A DNA stretch of 64,000 nt, taken from Rhyzopertha dominica. Its lineage: Eukaryota > Arthropoda > Insecta > Coleoptera > Bostrichidae. Below, in pieces: positions 23,201 to 30,331 of the stretch. Below the pieces are notes generated by a model. The model searched no databases. It saw only the letters and a list, made by a program, of their open reading frames with translations, and was not told where the DNA came from. Positions within the stretch are counted from its first letter, which is position 1, and each line of letters begins with the position of its first letter. The stretch is from the NCBI GenBank assembly GCA_025024175.1, contig QCXZ01000001.1:30436942-30500941 (forward strand), written 5' to 3'. The translations under genes and the position numbers were made by a program.

Positions 23201-26200
23201 CTTGAATCCTACGTTCAACGGTAGATTAGGATTCACGATAACGTCTGAAGGAGTTCGTCCAGGAGAAGTAAAGAGTAAAGCCATTTTCAACTTTCCTACA
23301 TCTCGGGACACCGTTCGAAATTTGAGGGATATTGTCGTGCGACAGGGATGACATGCTAACAGCGCAGTTGGTACACCTCAAGCCAACGGCGGTGGAGCGG
23401 TACAAACGTACCATCCGTTACTCATTGGCAGCTTATGAAGAAGAAAGTGAGTGGGATGTCAACGGTGCAATTCGCTGTCAACAACACGATACATAGGAAC
23501 ATAAGGATACTCGTAAAACGCCAAATGAATTGTTGATGGGCGGCGTTAGCACAAGAGATAGCTGTGGAAAAATGGATGTCCAGAGAGATTTGAACCAGAT
23601 CAGGGAGGAGGCCACTCAAAGAAGAACAAGGTACGATTTGACAGGCAACGGAAGAAACCCAGGAAATATTCCGTGGGTGATCTGGTTCTTGTCCAAAAAC
23701 AATTACAGTGATGAAGGTACGAGTGCTAAACTGAGACCCAGGTACGACGGCTTTATGGTTGTAAAGCAAGCTTTGGATAACGACCGTTACGAAGTAACAG
23801 ACATGACGGCATAAAGACGAAGACAAAAGGAAAGCTACAAAAACGTGGTGGCNGTGGATTGTTCGAAACCGAAACTTCACACGATAAGGAGGAGGACTTG
23901 GTTGACGCTGAAGATGGAGTTCCGTTGCCATCTGATTCGGACTCGGGAAGAGGAAACGTCAGGTACGACCGACTGAAGATGATTTTATTTTTACTTTATT
24001 TTGCTGTTCTTTTACATTTCTGTATTTTACTTCGATTATTATTAAAGTCATTTTCATTTACGAACTGCGTTTTAATAGATTTACATCCATGCAGTCCTTG
24101 GAGTGATCGTTTAGTTTATGAATGAGAAGTAGGTATTTGTTTCGGTAGCGTGCTCTTTGAGGATTTTAATCGGACCGCATTTGTGTGTGTGTATTGGAAC
24201 ATTGTGGAGGTAAAGATTTTTGATATTAACCTGTGAGTACTTAGATTGTTTTGCATATGAGCTCATATGATAGGTTGATACCTAACGCGATTGATGTACC
24301 GACTGAAGCATCTAGATGATTTATTTACACTCAAAAACGTTGACTTCTTGGTTGTGTCCTGTGATGGTCAGAAACTCACAAACGCATGATACGCACTTTG
24401 GTATCTTTGTTGATGTTAGTATTTAGAGTTGCTCTTCCCTCATTAGAATCAGAAGACATTGGTGGCTAGATGAGGAAGGAGGGGTCCAAGTGAGAAGTTT
24501 CCGACCAACCTGGGCCATCGGACCCCCGGTGAGTTTATGTAACTGTTGAATTTAGAATAGACCAGTAAAAGTTTTTCCTCTTTTGTTGTGGGGAATTATA
24601 TCTGCGTGTGCTCGTCATGGCCCTAGGGAAACTTCATTTTGGCTTATCTAAGAAAGCAAGGGCGAGATCGTTTTTGGTTANATATGTACGTTACCCCTTT
24701 CACGTGATATTTTGATTGAGTTATTACCTGACATGGTACTCCAAATTTATTACAGGGATTACAATTTTTAAAGTAGATATACAACGAAGGTCTTGTCACA
24801 AAATTAAGGTAGGTACTAATTTTCATGTTATTAAACCACTAGATGAAGCAATAATATTGTGCAAGTCGCAAATAAATAAATAAGTAAAACAAGTAAATAA
24901 ATAACAATACCCAGACGTAATTCATTTAAAACACACAATCAACTATGGAAGTGATGATCTCATAATTGGTGGGTGGGGAAGTGCGTTACTAAGATTAGAT
25001 GGAATATGGTATTGGTGATTAGTCATTGATAGTTACTCCAGTATATCAGATGTGTTTATAGCAAACGTGTAGGTTCTATAATATGTATATATGTAGAAAC
25101 ATTAACGGGCGCGTTCCTTTTCTTGTTTGAAGCATATAGGAAAACAAAGAAAATAGAATGTTCATATGGCAGTAGATCAAAACAATCACTTAATAAAACG
25201 AAGAGACAAGTGATATGTCAATTACCATTAAAAAAAATCCCTAAAATATTGCAATAGATATCATGATATCATACATTCTAAGTATGTGTTGATTATTGAA
25301 TAGCTTGAATTATACTACATTTAGATAAAAATATGCCCTACCTACATATGAAGAACCCAGTAAAATAAATTAAAAAAATGTTTGTACTCGTATATACAAG
25401 GTGCCCCACTCCATTGTGTTATTTCTGTAGCCCACTACCGTTCAATACACTAAAAAAGGCTTTTTACCAAGCTTATCCATATTGTTAATCTGGAATTTCT
25501 GTCAAATTATTTTCAATTTATTCTCACTTTTATATTATTTCTGAAAATTTACTTTTGTGAATATTCCCACTAGAATTGTGCTATGATTCGTTCAAAATGA
25601 CATAATTGACCGAAATTGAATTTTTTTTATTGATTTTTAGAAACGTGTAAATAAATTTAAAAAAGAAATTTAATTCTGCATCTAATACTTACAAATAAAT
25701 AGCCATATTTTTTCTGACGAATTTCTTTTTTGTTTATACGATAGCGATCAGGAAACAGATTTCATACTTACGTAAAGGTATCTCCCTTCGCTCTTCCAGG
25801 CGTCTTCGCATCATCTTCAGATTTCTGCCTTATAACCGAGCAATTAATTTTGAGCTGAGCCAGTTCCTGTGCAAAAAGGGCCGCCTCCGCCATGTCACCC
25901 TTGGCGATTGCAGTTTCCAGCCTCCTGAGCAGCCTGTTGATTTCCAGAGTGTCCGTAGTGTTGGCAGCGTTGACCCCGAATTCATTTTTTATTTCGCTGA
26001 ACCTCCTGGGCATATTGAAAAACANCGACAAGTCGTCGTTCCTTGCCAANTTCTGGTACAAGTGGGCGGCGTTTGANTTCCCGNTCTTGTCGCTGTAAAT
26101 ATTCGCGAAATCTTTGGGGCGCATTAATTCGAAGTTGTTGTGACGTTCCGCCACTTCCGGTGTCTTTTTTGGTGCAGCTGGATTGCTCGATGGAAGAACT

Positions 26201-28386
26201 TGTCTCACTACTGCACTCGTTTGGGCCGCTGAAGACACCTTCACTGGTTTCGGTTCTTCGACTTTTTTTACTTTGATATTCTCGTAAATCGTTTCCTTCG
26301 TTGCGATTATTACTTCGGCCACCTTTTCCTCCTTGACACCCTTTTTGTCACCGTTAACTTTCGCATCATTCCCCGTAGCAGTTTCTTTTTTTTGCACATC
26401 GTCATAATCGATTTCGGGATTTTCATCGATTATGCTACGTCTTTCGTTTTGCTTCACGGCGATGCCACTCTTTCGTTTTGGCAGAGAATTTTTCATTTCA
26501 ATCAGCATTTTTTTCAGTTTTTCCCTTTCTTCCTTTTTATCATCAACCGTAGATTTTTGGGAAGATTTCTCATCGACGGACACCGATTTTTGGAAGCTTT
26601 TGTTAATTTTGTTTTGATTTTCATTGTATCTAGCTAGTATCGAGAATCCTATTTGAGTTTTTGATCTTTCTAAAATTCCTGGAGGGCTTTCACCCACCGA
26701 TTTCGATGGCGTATTTTTAGAAATGTCTGCGAGACGATTCGGCGTGAATTGCTTTATTTCCAGATCTTGTGCTTTATTTGCATCGGAGGTATTATTATTT
26801 TTGGAATTGGACGTTAAATCGTCAAAATAAGGTTTAATGGCCGAACATACGTAACATATTATGCGCCAGTACTCATTTTCCAGATGACATTTAGGACAGA
26901 ACCAACTCTTTTTCTCGAACTTAGGGGTTTCTGATTTAGGTTTAATTGCGCTAGCGCTTTCTGATTTCATTAATGGTGTATTGTTTTTAACTTCTTCTAG
27001 TGCTTTGTTACGAAGATCGTCCAATGGTTTGTTTTCCAGCCCTACTGACGATTTTCTAGTTTTTTGAGATTCCTGACTCGGCTGTTTTTCGAAATATTCG
27101 CGTCTAATGTTTTCTTTTTGAGCTCCTGTAGATTCTTTCGAGCCAAAGAAGGCGGAATTCACGGTAACCTTCGTAACGTTCGTAATTGCATTAAACTTGG
27201 CAATCAAATCTCTGGCCGATTTACGCTTAGGTGAAGCCCAGCTATCTGTATTTATTTTAGTATCTTGTTTCGGCCGCATGAATTCCGGTATTTCCGGTAA
27301 CGCGTCTTTTTGGTGCTCCTTTTTAATTATTTCTGAAGCCTCTCTATCCAGCTCGCTTATGTTCGTTAAAAATGACAGGGCGGATTTTCTTTTGTCGTCC
27401 TTCTTCTTTTCTATTTTTATTTCCTCCACCGCCGTGAGATCTATAACTGAGTTCCTGGTGTATGGCACTTCTGGAAGGCGTTCGACTGGTTCGTATTTGT
27501 GTTCCTTTTTGTTGCTGTCGCGGCTGGGATTTCTTTTGTACCACGGCCTGGGCGATACTGGAGCTTCAACGTAGCTTGAACGAGCGGAGGTGTTAGGTGA
27601 TACATCCGCTTTCTTTTCTGCCGAACCCACAGCATCTGGTTCTTTCGCTGGTTTTAAAACTCCGTGATCCAACTTCAAAGAATCGTTGAATATCACATCT
27701 GCATCCGCGTATTCAAACGTGTTAATAATTTTTTCGTGAGTCATGTTAGCGGGTGGAGGAGGAGCAAGACGTTTTTTTCGCCTCAAACTAGTCGTGGAAT
27801 GACTGTCTTGGATGGTTTTGCAACCTGGAGGCTGAGGTGCTTTCCGTTTCCCTTTTACGTGACAATAAGCACCAGCTTTTTTTACTTTCGAAGATTCACT
27901 CGCAGTTCTTCTATGCATCTTCTCCTCCTGTTCGACTTTCCGGGTCATTAGTGGCAAACTTTTGCTGTTGTCTTCGTCTTGGACAACCGGTTTGATGGTA
28001 TCGCGGCTGAAGAACAAGTTGTACTTCTTGCGTAGCGTCAAATTCTTGTCATTTTCACGTCTTTTATCTCGTTGCTTTATTCTAGCTTTGTACGTATCGG
28101 TTTCTGGTCCGGGGTTGATGTACTTCTCTGATACTCGGTTGACATATGCACTGGGCGGTATGTAAGAAAATGAAGCAACTGTTCCCGTACTCTGCAAGGA
28201 AATTAAACTATCACAGCTACTTGAGTGCGAATTCTGAGCGTCGGTATCCACGGATTCTCTGGATGTCGACGGTTTGAACCATTTTAAGAAAGAAAACAGT
28301 CCACTGTTGCGCTTGGAGGTTTTTGGATCGTAGCCAGGACTTTGTCCGATATTTTCTGCAGCAGTTTCCTGATGATTGACGTTCAT
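10949..28386 (-). CDS. RBCK1: HOIL-1L/RBCK1-like RBR E3 ubiquitin ligase (whole gene)
   Basis: Coding exons on the minus strand: 28386-25772, 21230-20986, 20932-20046 and 11272-10949. Splice phases agree at every junction (2, 1, 0) and give about 1,356 residues. Order of domains: long low-complexity N-terminal region with proline-rich KRKAPQPP and KKRLAPPPP motifs; an NZF-type zinc finger (about residues 490-520); a helical segment matching the N-terminal helices of human HOIL-1L (about 810-855); a ubiquitin-like domain (872-950); a second NZF finger (about 1050-1080); then RING1-IBR-RING2 (about 1125-1356). The family is a subunit of the linear ubiquitin assembly complex and also forms oxyester-linked ubiquitin. 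Human HOIL-1L is about 510 residues, so the extra length is N-terminal. Introns 1 and 3 are 4.5 and 8.8 kb and full of transposons. Homology is recognised from memory of the family, not by search. Confidence 0.9.
11640..12014 (+). pseudogene. Old Gypsy gag N-terminal fragment
   Basis: 125 codons from ATG at 11640: a coiled-coil-like Gln/Glu/Lys-rich start ([20 protein letters not shown]), several heptad-like stretches, then [18 protein letters not shown], the pattern that opens the capsid region of insect Gypsy gag proteins. A stop follows and the downstream gag continues only in broken frames up to about 12490. Confidence 0.65.
12545..12793 (+). pseudogene. Old Gypsy aspartic protease fragment
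   Basis: Open frame with [13 protein letters not shown], the D-S-G active-site motif of retroviral-type proteases, and a later [14 protein letters not shown] segment corresponding to the conserved flap/C-terminal ILG-like motif. Truncated on the right by a stop shortly before the nested insertion at 12824. Confidence 0.7.
12824..13011 (-). repeat. 3' LTR of young Gypsy
   Basis: 188 bases, TGTGTTG at one end and CATAACA at the other on the plus strand. Reads as identical to 17065-17252. Preceded on the left by the target duplication TTGAC. Confidence 0.93.
13112..13510 (-). pseudogene. Gypsy integrase C-terminal tail, out of frame
   Basis: The minus-strand frame ending at 13112 reads [20 protein letters not shown], then WEPAKIVD and [20 protein letters not shown], the basic SH3-like tail of Gypsy integrases. 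It overlaps the end of the main polyprotein frame in a different phase, so a one-base change (or a programmed shift) close to 13490-13510 separates it from the polyprotein. In an element with identical LTRs a recent single-base indel or assembly error is likely. Confidence 0.75.
13485..17006 (-). CDS. Gypsy gag-pol polyprotein
   Basis: 1,173 codons from ATG at 17006. Order: gag capsid region ([20 protein letters not shown]), two zinc knuckles ([27 protein letters not shown]) near residues 210-245, aspartic protease ([12 protein letters not shown]), reverse transcriptase with YFDD active site ([12 protein letters not shown]), RNase H ([16 protein letters not shown]), integrase zinc-binding region ([10 protein letters not shown], then CKDCEKY) and DD-E core ([33 protein letters not shown]). 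Gag and pol are fused in one frame, as in Mag-like Gypsy elements. The frame ends at a stop near 13485, where the rest of the integrase tail continues in another frame. Confidence 0.93.
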   Translation of the reverse strand: MECFKPPHGLSFTGNVGENWKIFKQKFENYLKATEKEGKADEIKIAMLLNVIGDEGLHLFNTFDLTAEQKKKFKDVMEAFDTYCNPRKNVVFDRFKFFNRVQEEGEPFDHFLTDLRKLAQCCEFKEQESSLIRDRIIIGIKDTSIQERLLRDPELNVEDAAKICRAHEASKQQVKILQDAGTVKVQEVNEIRSNLRNRNRNQALRSTYLCKKCGTQHEARNCPAFNQNCNKCGLIGHFAVGCRVKKKTKRKTTKSVNEVTKESEESEQELFMDEIIQEIKNQENVHWTYTLIINEKPTKFKLDTGADVNILPTKLIEGLGLRNKIQKNETKLIAFGGYRINVEGTLQIPCKMLNGKKEDIKFMVVNMDVNPILGLKSCIKLNLVEKVEMVTNSGREEFISKNQTVFEGLGKLPFSYSINLKEDAVPTVKPVRRLPEVIKKRLKLTLDRLEEKGIISKVTKATDWVNDLVIVEKKNGSLRVCLNPADLNKNIKREHYPIPTIKEMTAELAGKKMFSVLDMKDGFHQIPLTEESSYLCTFGSPFGRYKFNRLPFGLSSSPEIFQRENMRIFGDISGVQVYFDDLIVAGDTEEQHDKSLREVILRAKKNNVKFNKDKVQYKVPEVKYVGLVFSKEGVKPDRSKVEAIVKMKEPENKKEIQRFLGMLNFLHNFIPNLSIIAAPLREVLKKGNNFVWSNQQQESFDKLKALISNTPVLKYFENNKKIIIQSDASKDGLGCCLMQDDQPIAFASTSLTPAQKNYPIIEKELLGIVFACQKFHQFIYGNEVEVHTDHKPLIGILQKDIHKSSYRIQRMHLKLLKYNLSAKYIPGKSMYISDLLSRAYLNVNDITDNELTGVVHSVQLEEYLPMSKQKIKLLQEETKNDNILSRLMELIHNGWKNFKNLDNSELKHYFKLRNELIVKENIVFFNNKIVIPYAFRKHVLKLIHTSHCGIVKCKSRARKIFYWYHMNADIENTVRKCKDCEKYQKSSTFEPLISHKLPELQFYKIGMDIAEYAGKNYLVIVDYLSKWLDIIPIKSKSTEEIISKLVITFATHGIPKTVVCDNNPFGSYQFKAFSDRWSFEIVNSSPYYARSNGMAEKAVGIAKSIIKKCKSDEDMYYALLEYRCTPVAGLPYSPSEILMSRLLRTKLPVSRNVLKPKLVVEDAYHKLCTAQQC
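17065..17252 (-). repeat. 5' LTR of young Gypsy
   Basis: 188 bases identical to 12824-13011. The primer binding site lies immediately to its left on the plus strand; the target duplication TTGAC follows on the right at 17253-17257. Confidence 0.93.
17461..18060 (+). pseudogene. Old Gypsy reverse transcriptase fragment
   Basis: 17461-17739 is open and matches the start of Gypsy [22 protein letters not shown], then EEQGV-type connection and [20 protein letters not shown]. Downstream pieces in other frames include a palm region and [14 protein letters not shown]. The catalytic YxDD region is not readable. Plus strand, consistent with the gag and protease pieces at 11640-12793. Confidence 0.7.
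18108..19311. mobile_element. Long-inverted-repeat (foldback-like) element
   Basis: A 1.2 kb element whose two halves are diverged inverted copies: about 18108-18535 pairs with about 18885-19311. Shared pieces include GCAACCTCTCGGAATCT, AATAACGCCCGCCTACTGAG and GCAATTTTCTCGGAAA. The outer right end reads CACCCTG/CAGGGTG. TATA lies directly outside both ends (18104-18107 and 19312-19315), a likely target duplication. There is no coding sequence, so it is a non-autonomous DNA transposon. Confidence 0.85.
20046..20932 (-). CDS. RBCK1: RBCK1-like coding exon 3 (NZF2, RING1, IBR)
   Basis: Acceptor TTTTTAG|ATG and donor GCCAG|GTAAG. Encodes a linker, an NZF finger ([20 protein letters not shown]), RING1 ([19 protein letters not shown], then [10 protein letters not shown]) and most of the IBR ([20 protein letters not shown], then [14 protein letters not shown]). 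The spacing of Cys and His matches human HOIL-1L closely. The frame continues past the donor for a few dozen codons before a stop, which is intron read-through. Confidence 0.92.
20986..21230 (-). CDS. RBCK1: RBCK1-like coding exon 2 (ubiquitin-like domain)
   Basis: Acceptor TTGCAG|GATAG and donor AGCG|GTAAGT. In phase with exon 1 it reads into [20 protein letters not shown] and on through [20 protein letters not shown], the beta-grasp pattern of the HOIL-1L ubiquitin-like domain, which binds the HOIP UBA region. 245 bases, phase 2 in and phase 1 out. Confidence 0.9.
21231..25771 (-). other. RBCK1 intron 1, 4.5 kb
   Basis: Bounded by GTAAGT at 25771 and AG at 21231. It contains the Gypsy remnant at 21950-24150. 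The stretches 21240-21950 and 24150-25771 hold no recognisable gene; a few short degenerate repeats are possible, for example a GTGCCCCACTCC stretch at 25402. Confidence 0.85.
21950..24150 (+). mobile_element. Decayed Gypsy element, internally deleted
   Basis: Plus-strand remnant. From ATG at 21957 a gag C-terminal piece reads [20 protein letters not shown] and [18 protein letters not shown], then after a frame change a zinc knuckle ([16 protein letters not shown]) at about 22170-22220. RT pieces at 22654-23340 include [20 protein letters not shown] and [17 protein letters not shown]. The sequence then jumps to the integrase C-terminal region at about 23350-23814 ([28 protein letters not shown]), so RNase H and most of integrase are deleted. 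Many stops. LTRs were not identified. Confidence 0.8.
25772..28386 (-). CDS. RBCK1: RBCK1-like coding exon 1 (N-terminal extension, NZF1)
   Basis: The open frame runs to 28485 upstream but the first ATG is at 28386, so that start is preferred; the region above it has no in-frame ATG. The exon ends at a donor reading AC|GTAAGT (phase 2). It encodes about 871 residues rich in Ser, Lys and Glu, two proline-rich motifs, an NZF finger ([20 protein letters not shown], plus-strand ~26825-26910) and near the end a helical segment ([20 protein letters not shown]) corresponding to the start of human HOIL-1L, which tethers it to HOIP. Four ambiguous bases at 26026-26083 leave four residues undetermined. 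Confidence 0.85.
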
Positions 28387-29989
28387 ATTATAACACTGAG
28401 CATCGCTTTTGGGTAATTGGGAATTCCTCTTCGTGCTGCATCGAACATCGAACAAATTAGCACGAAGGAACTTGAGCCGTTGCAAAATTAATTGTTAGTT
28501 CATTGAACGATAAAACAGAACACGTGTGCCATATATCTTTGCTCATGCGATATTTTCGGCATATGAACTTGAGCGCTGCTTGTGAAAGTGAATGCTTATG
28601 GTCTATTATTAGGTTAAAAAAGCACAAATTATTTGCGAATGTTATTTAACACTTTATTTTCACACCACTTACCAGCGGTGAACATTTGAGAATGGATTAA
28701 ATTGAGATTCGGCGTTGTATGGGCGATGTTGAACGGATGTTATATTTTGAGAGGGGCAAGACGAGCACCGACGTCCGTGACGCTTAATAAACAGCAAAGG
28801 TTTGCGTCGAGGTGCCTTGGGATAATTTTAGTATTTCCACGGTTCGGGTTCGTCCGGTTGTCAAATTGTTCTTTAAATTTCTGTTTACTGGAAGTCGGTT
28901 ACTGCAGCGCGGGAAAATGATTTTTTGTCGCATCTCTTGCAAAATTTATTTAAATACCAAGTATGGGTATGTAGGTGTACTTAATACGAAAGCGTAAATT
29001 CTAGTTAATAACTCTTTATTTATATTATATATTTCTTTTCCCTGCGTTTGCGGGATAATAGTAAATATTTAATAATGATCACTTCATAACTGTAAACTAA
29101 TTAGTAGGTAAACAACTAAATAGGTAAATTTTACGTAATACTCCTATGTATGTACATATCTATCTATACCTAGCGCGCTATACAGAATTACTCACTTAGC
29201 TGTTCTAAAAAATGAATGATTAGGATTACGCACTGTAATTAAATTATAATGTTTAATCATTTTTGAAATAAGAATGTAGTTATTCCAATATACCAGTTCA
29301 CCTTTTAAATCCAAAATAGTCAGTTTCAGTACCCAATAATTAAAAAGCGTTGCCGCAGCGCTTGAAATTGTATTGATTTTCTCTAATTTTAGCTTGGCTT
29401 CTCGGTCTTGGTGTCATGGTAACTTGGCAACGCCGCAGGTTAGTTATATTTGTGTACAAACTACGAGACGTCAAGTTACTAGGTTTGCCAATTGAAAACG
29501 AAAGAAACCGATAAAAAAGTAGTTGTTTCGCACCAAAACAGTGTTTTATGTGTTTATTTGTGTGTTAAAAGCAAAATAATGAGTGAAAACGCGTATTCTG
29601 AACACTAGCTAAAGCTAAATCGGTTATTATTCTTTGGCGTCCTTTGTGTCGAAAAGTGGACTCGTCCGTTATAGTTGACAAGCCAAACCCACTCGGTTGT
29701 TCTTGTTAGTAAACAAGCCGTCACAAAAACTGAAAGCGTAAACGGAGTGTGCAATAAAGATCAAATCGTAATTATTGTAATGTGCTCAAACCGTCTTTTA
29801 AGCAAATCCGCTTTACGTATATTTCGACCGTCGCAAAGCCTCATACATTCAAAGCGAAAAGGAGTATTCTTGCATCCGACGACGATGTTCAAAAACTTTT
29901 CAGCGTATAGTGTTATAAATTCTTATACAATATAAGTCGCTGTGTGAAAACATTCTGTATTCGTTATCGTATCGATAAATCTGTGTAAA
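28387..29989. promoter_or_regulatory. Divergent RBCK1/MAF1 upstream region
   Basis: 1.6 kb between the RBCK1 start codon (minus) and the MAF1 start codon (plus). It should hold both promoters and 5' untranslated regions, possibly with upstream noncoding exons. A TATCGATA element at 29970-29977, 12 bases before the MAF1 ATG, matches the DRE core used by insect DREF/BEAF factors at housekeeping genes. No TATA box could be assigned with confidence. Confidence 0.5.
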
Positions 29990-30331
29990 ATGAAGCTTTT
30001 AGAAAGCACAACCTTTGAAGCTATTAATAATGCACTTTGCATTCAAACCGGCGACAGCAAAATCTTTGGCCGAATTGAAAGCTACTCCTGCAAAATGGCT
30101 GGGGGTGACAAGGCGTTGTACAAACGCTTCAATGCCGAGGGAGTCAACCCAAACGATTTGCAGGCGCTGTCGCCTCCGCAGGGTGTATCGCCTGGATATT
30201 CACAGTACAGTCGCAGCGTGTCTGGTGATGAGGAGGGCCCCTTCTGTGACACAATCAGTCGCAAGACCCTTTTCTACCTGATCGCAACATTAAACTCTGC
30301 ATTTCCGGATTATGATTTCATGGATGTGAAG
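29990..30331 (+). CDS. Maf1: MAF1 coding exon 1
   Basis: ATG preceded by GTGTAAA; 114 codons; ends DFMDVK at donor GAAG|GTACAT. The frame reads on into the intron until a stop at about 30398, which is not coding. Confidence 0.93.

Noticed and set aside
27197..27574. Frames antisense to the large RBCK1 exon
   Set aside because: They mirror the biased composition of the real exon and have no independent support. The same holds for plus-strand frames over the Gypsy pol region at 14998-16680.
28387..28485. Extension of the RBCK1 first exon upstream of 28386
   Set aside because: The frame is open but begins with a TTG codon and has no ATG before 28386; eukaryotic initiation at TTG is unlikely. 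It may be 5' UTR or part of a spliced upstream exon.
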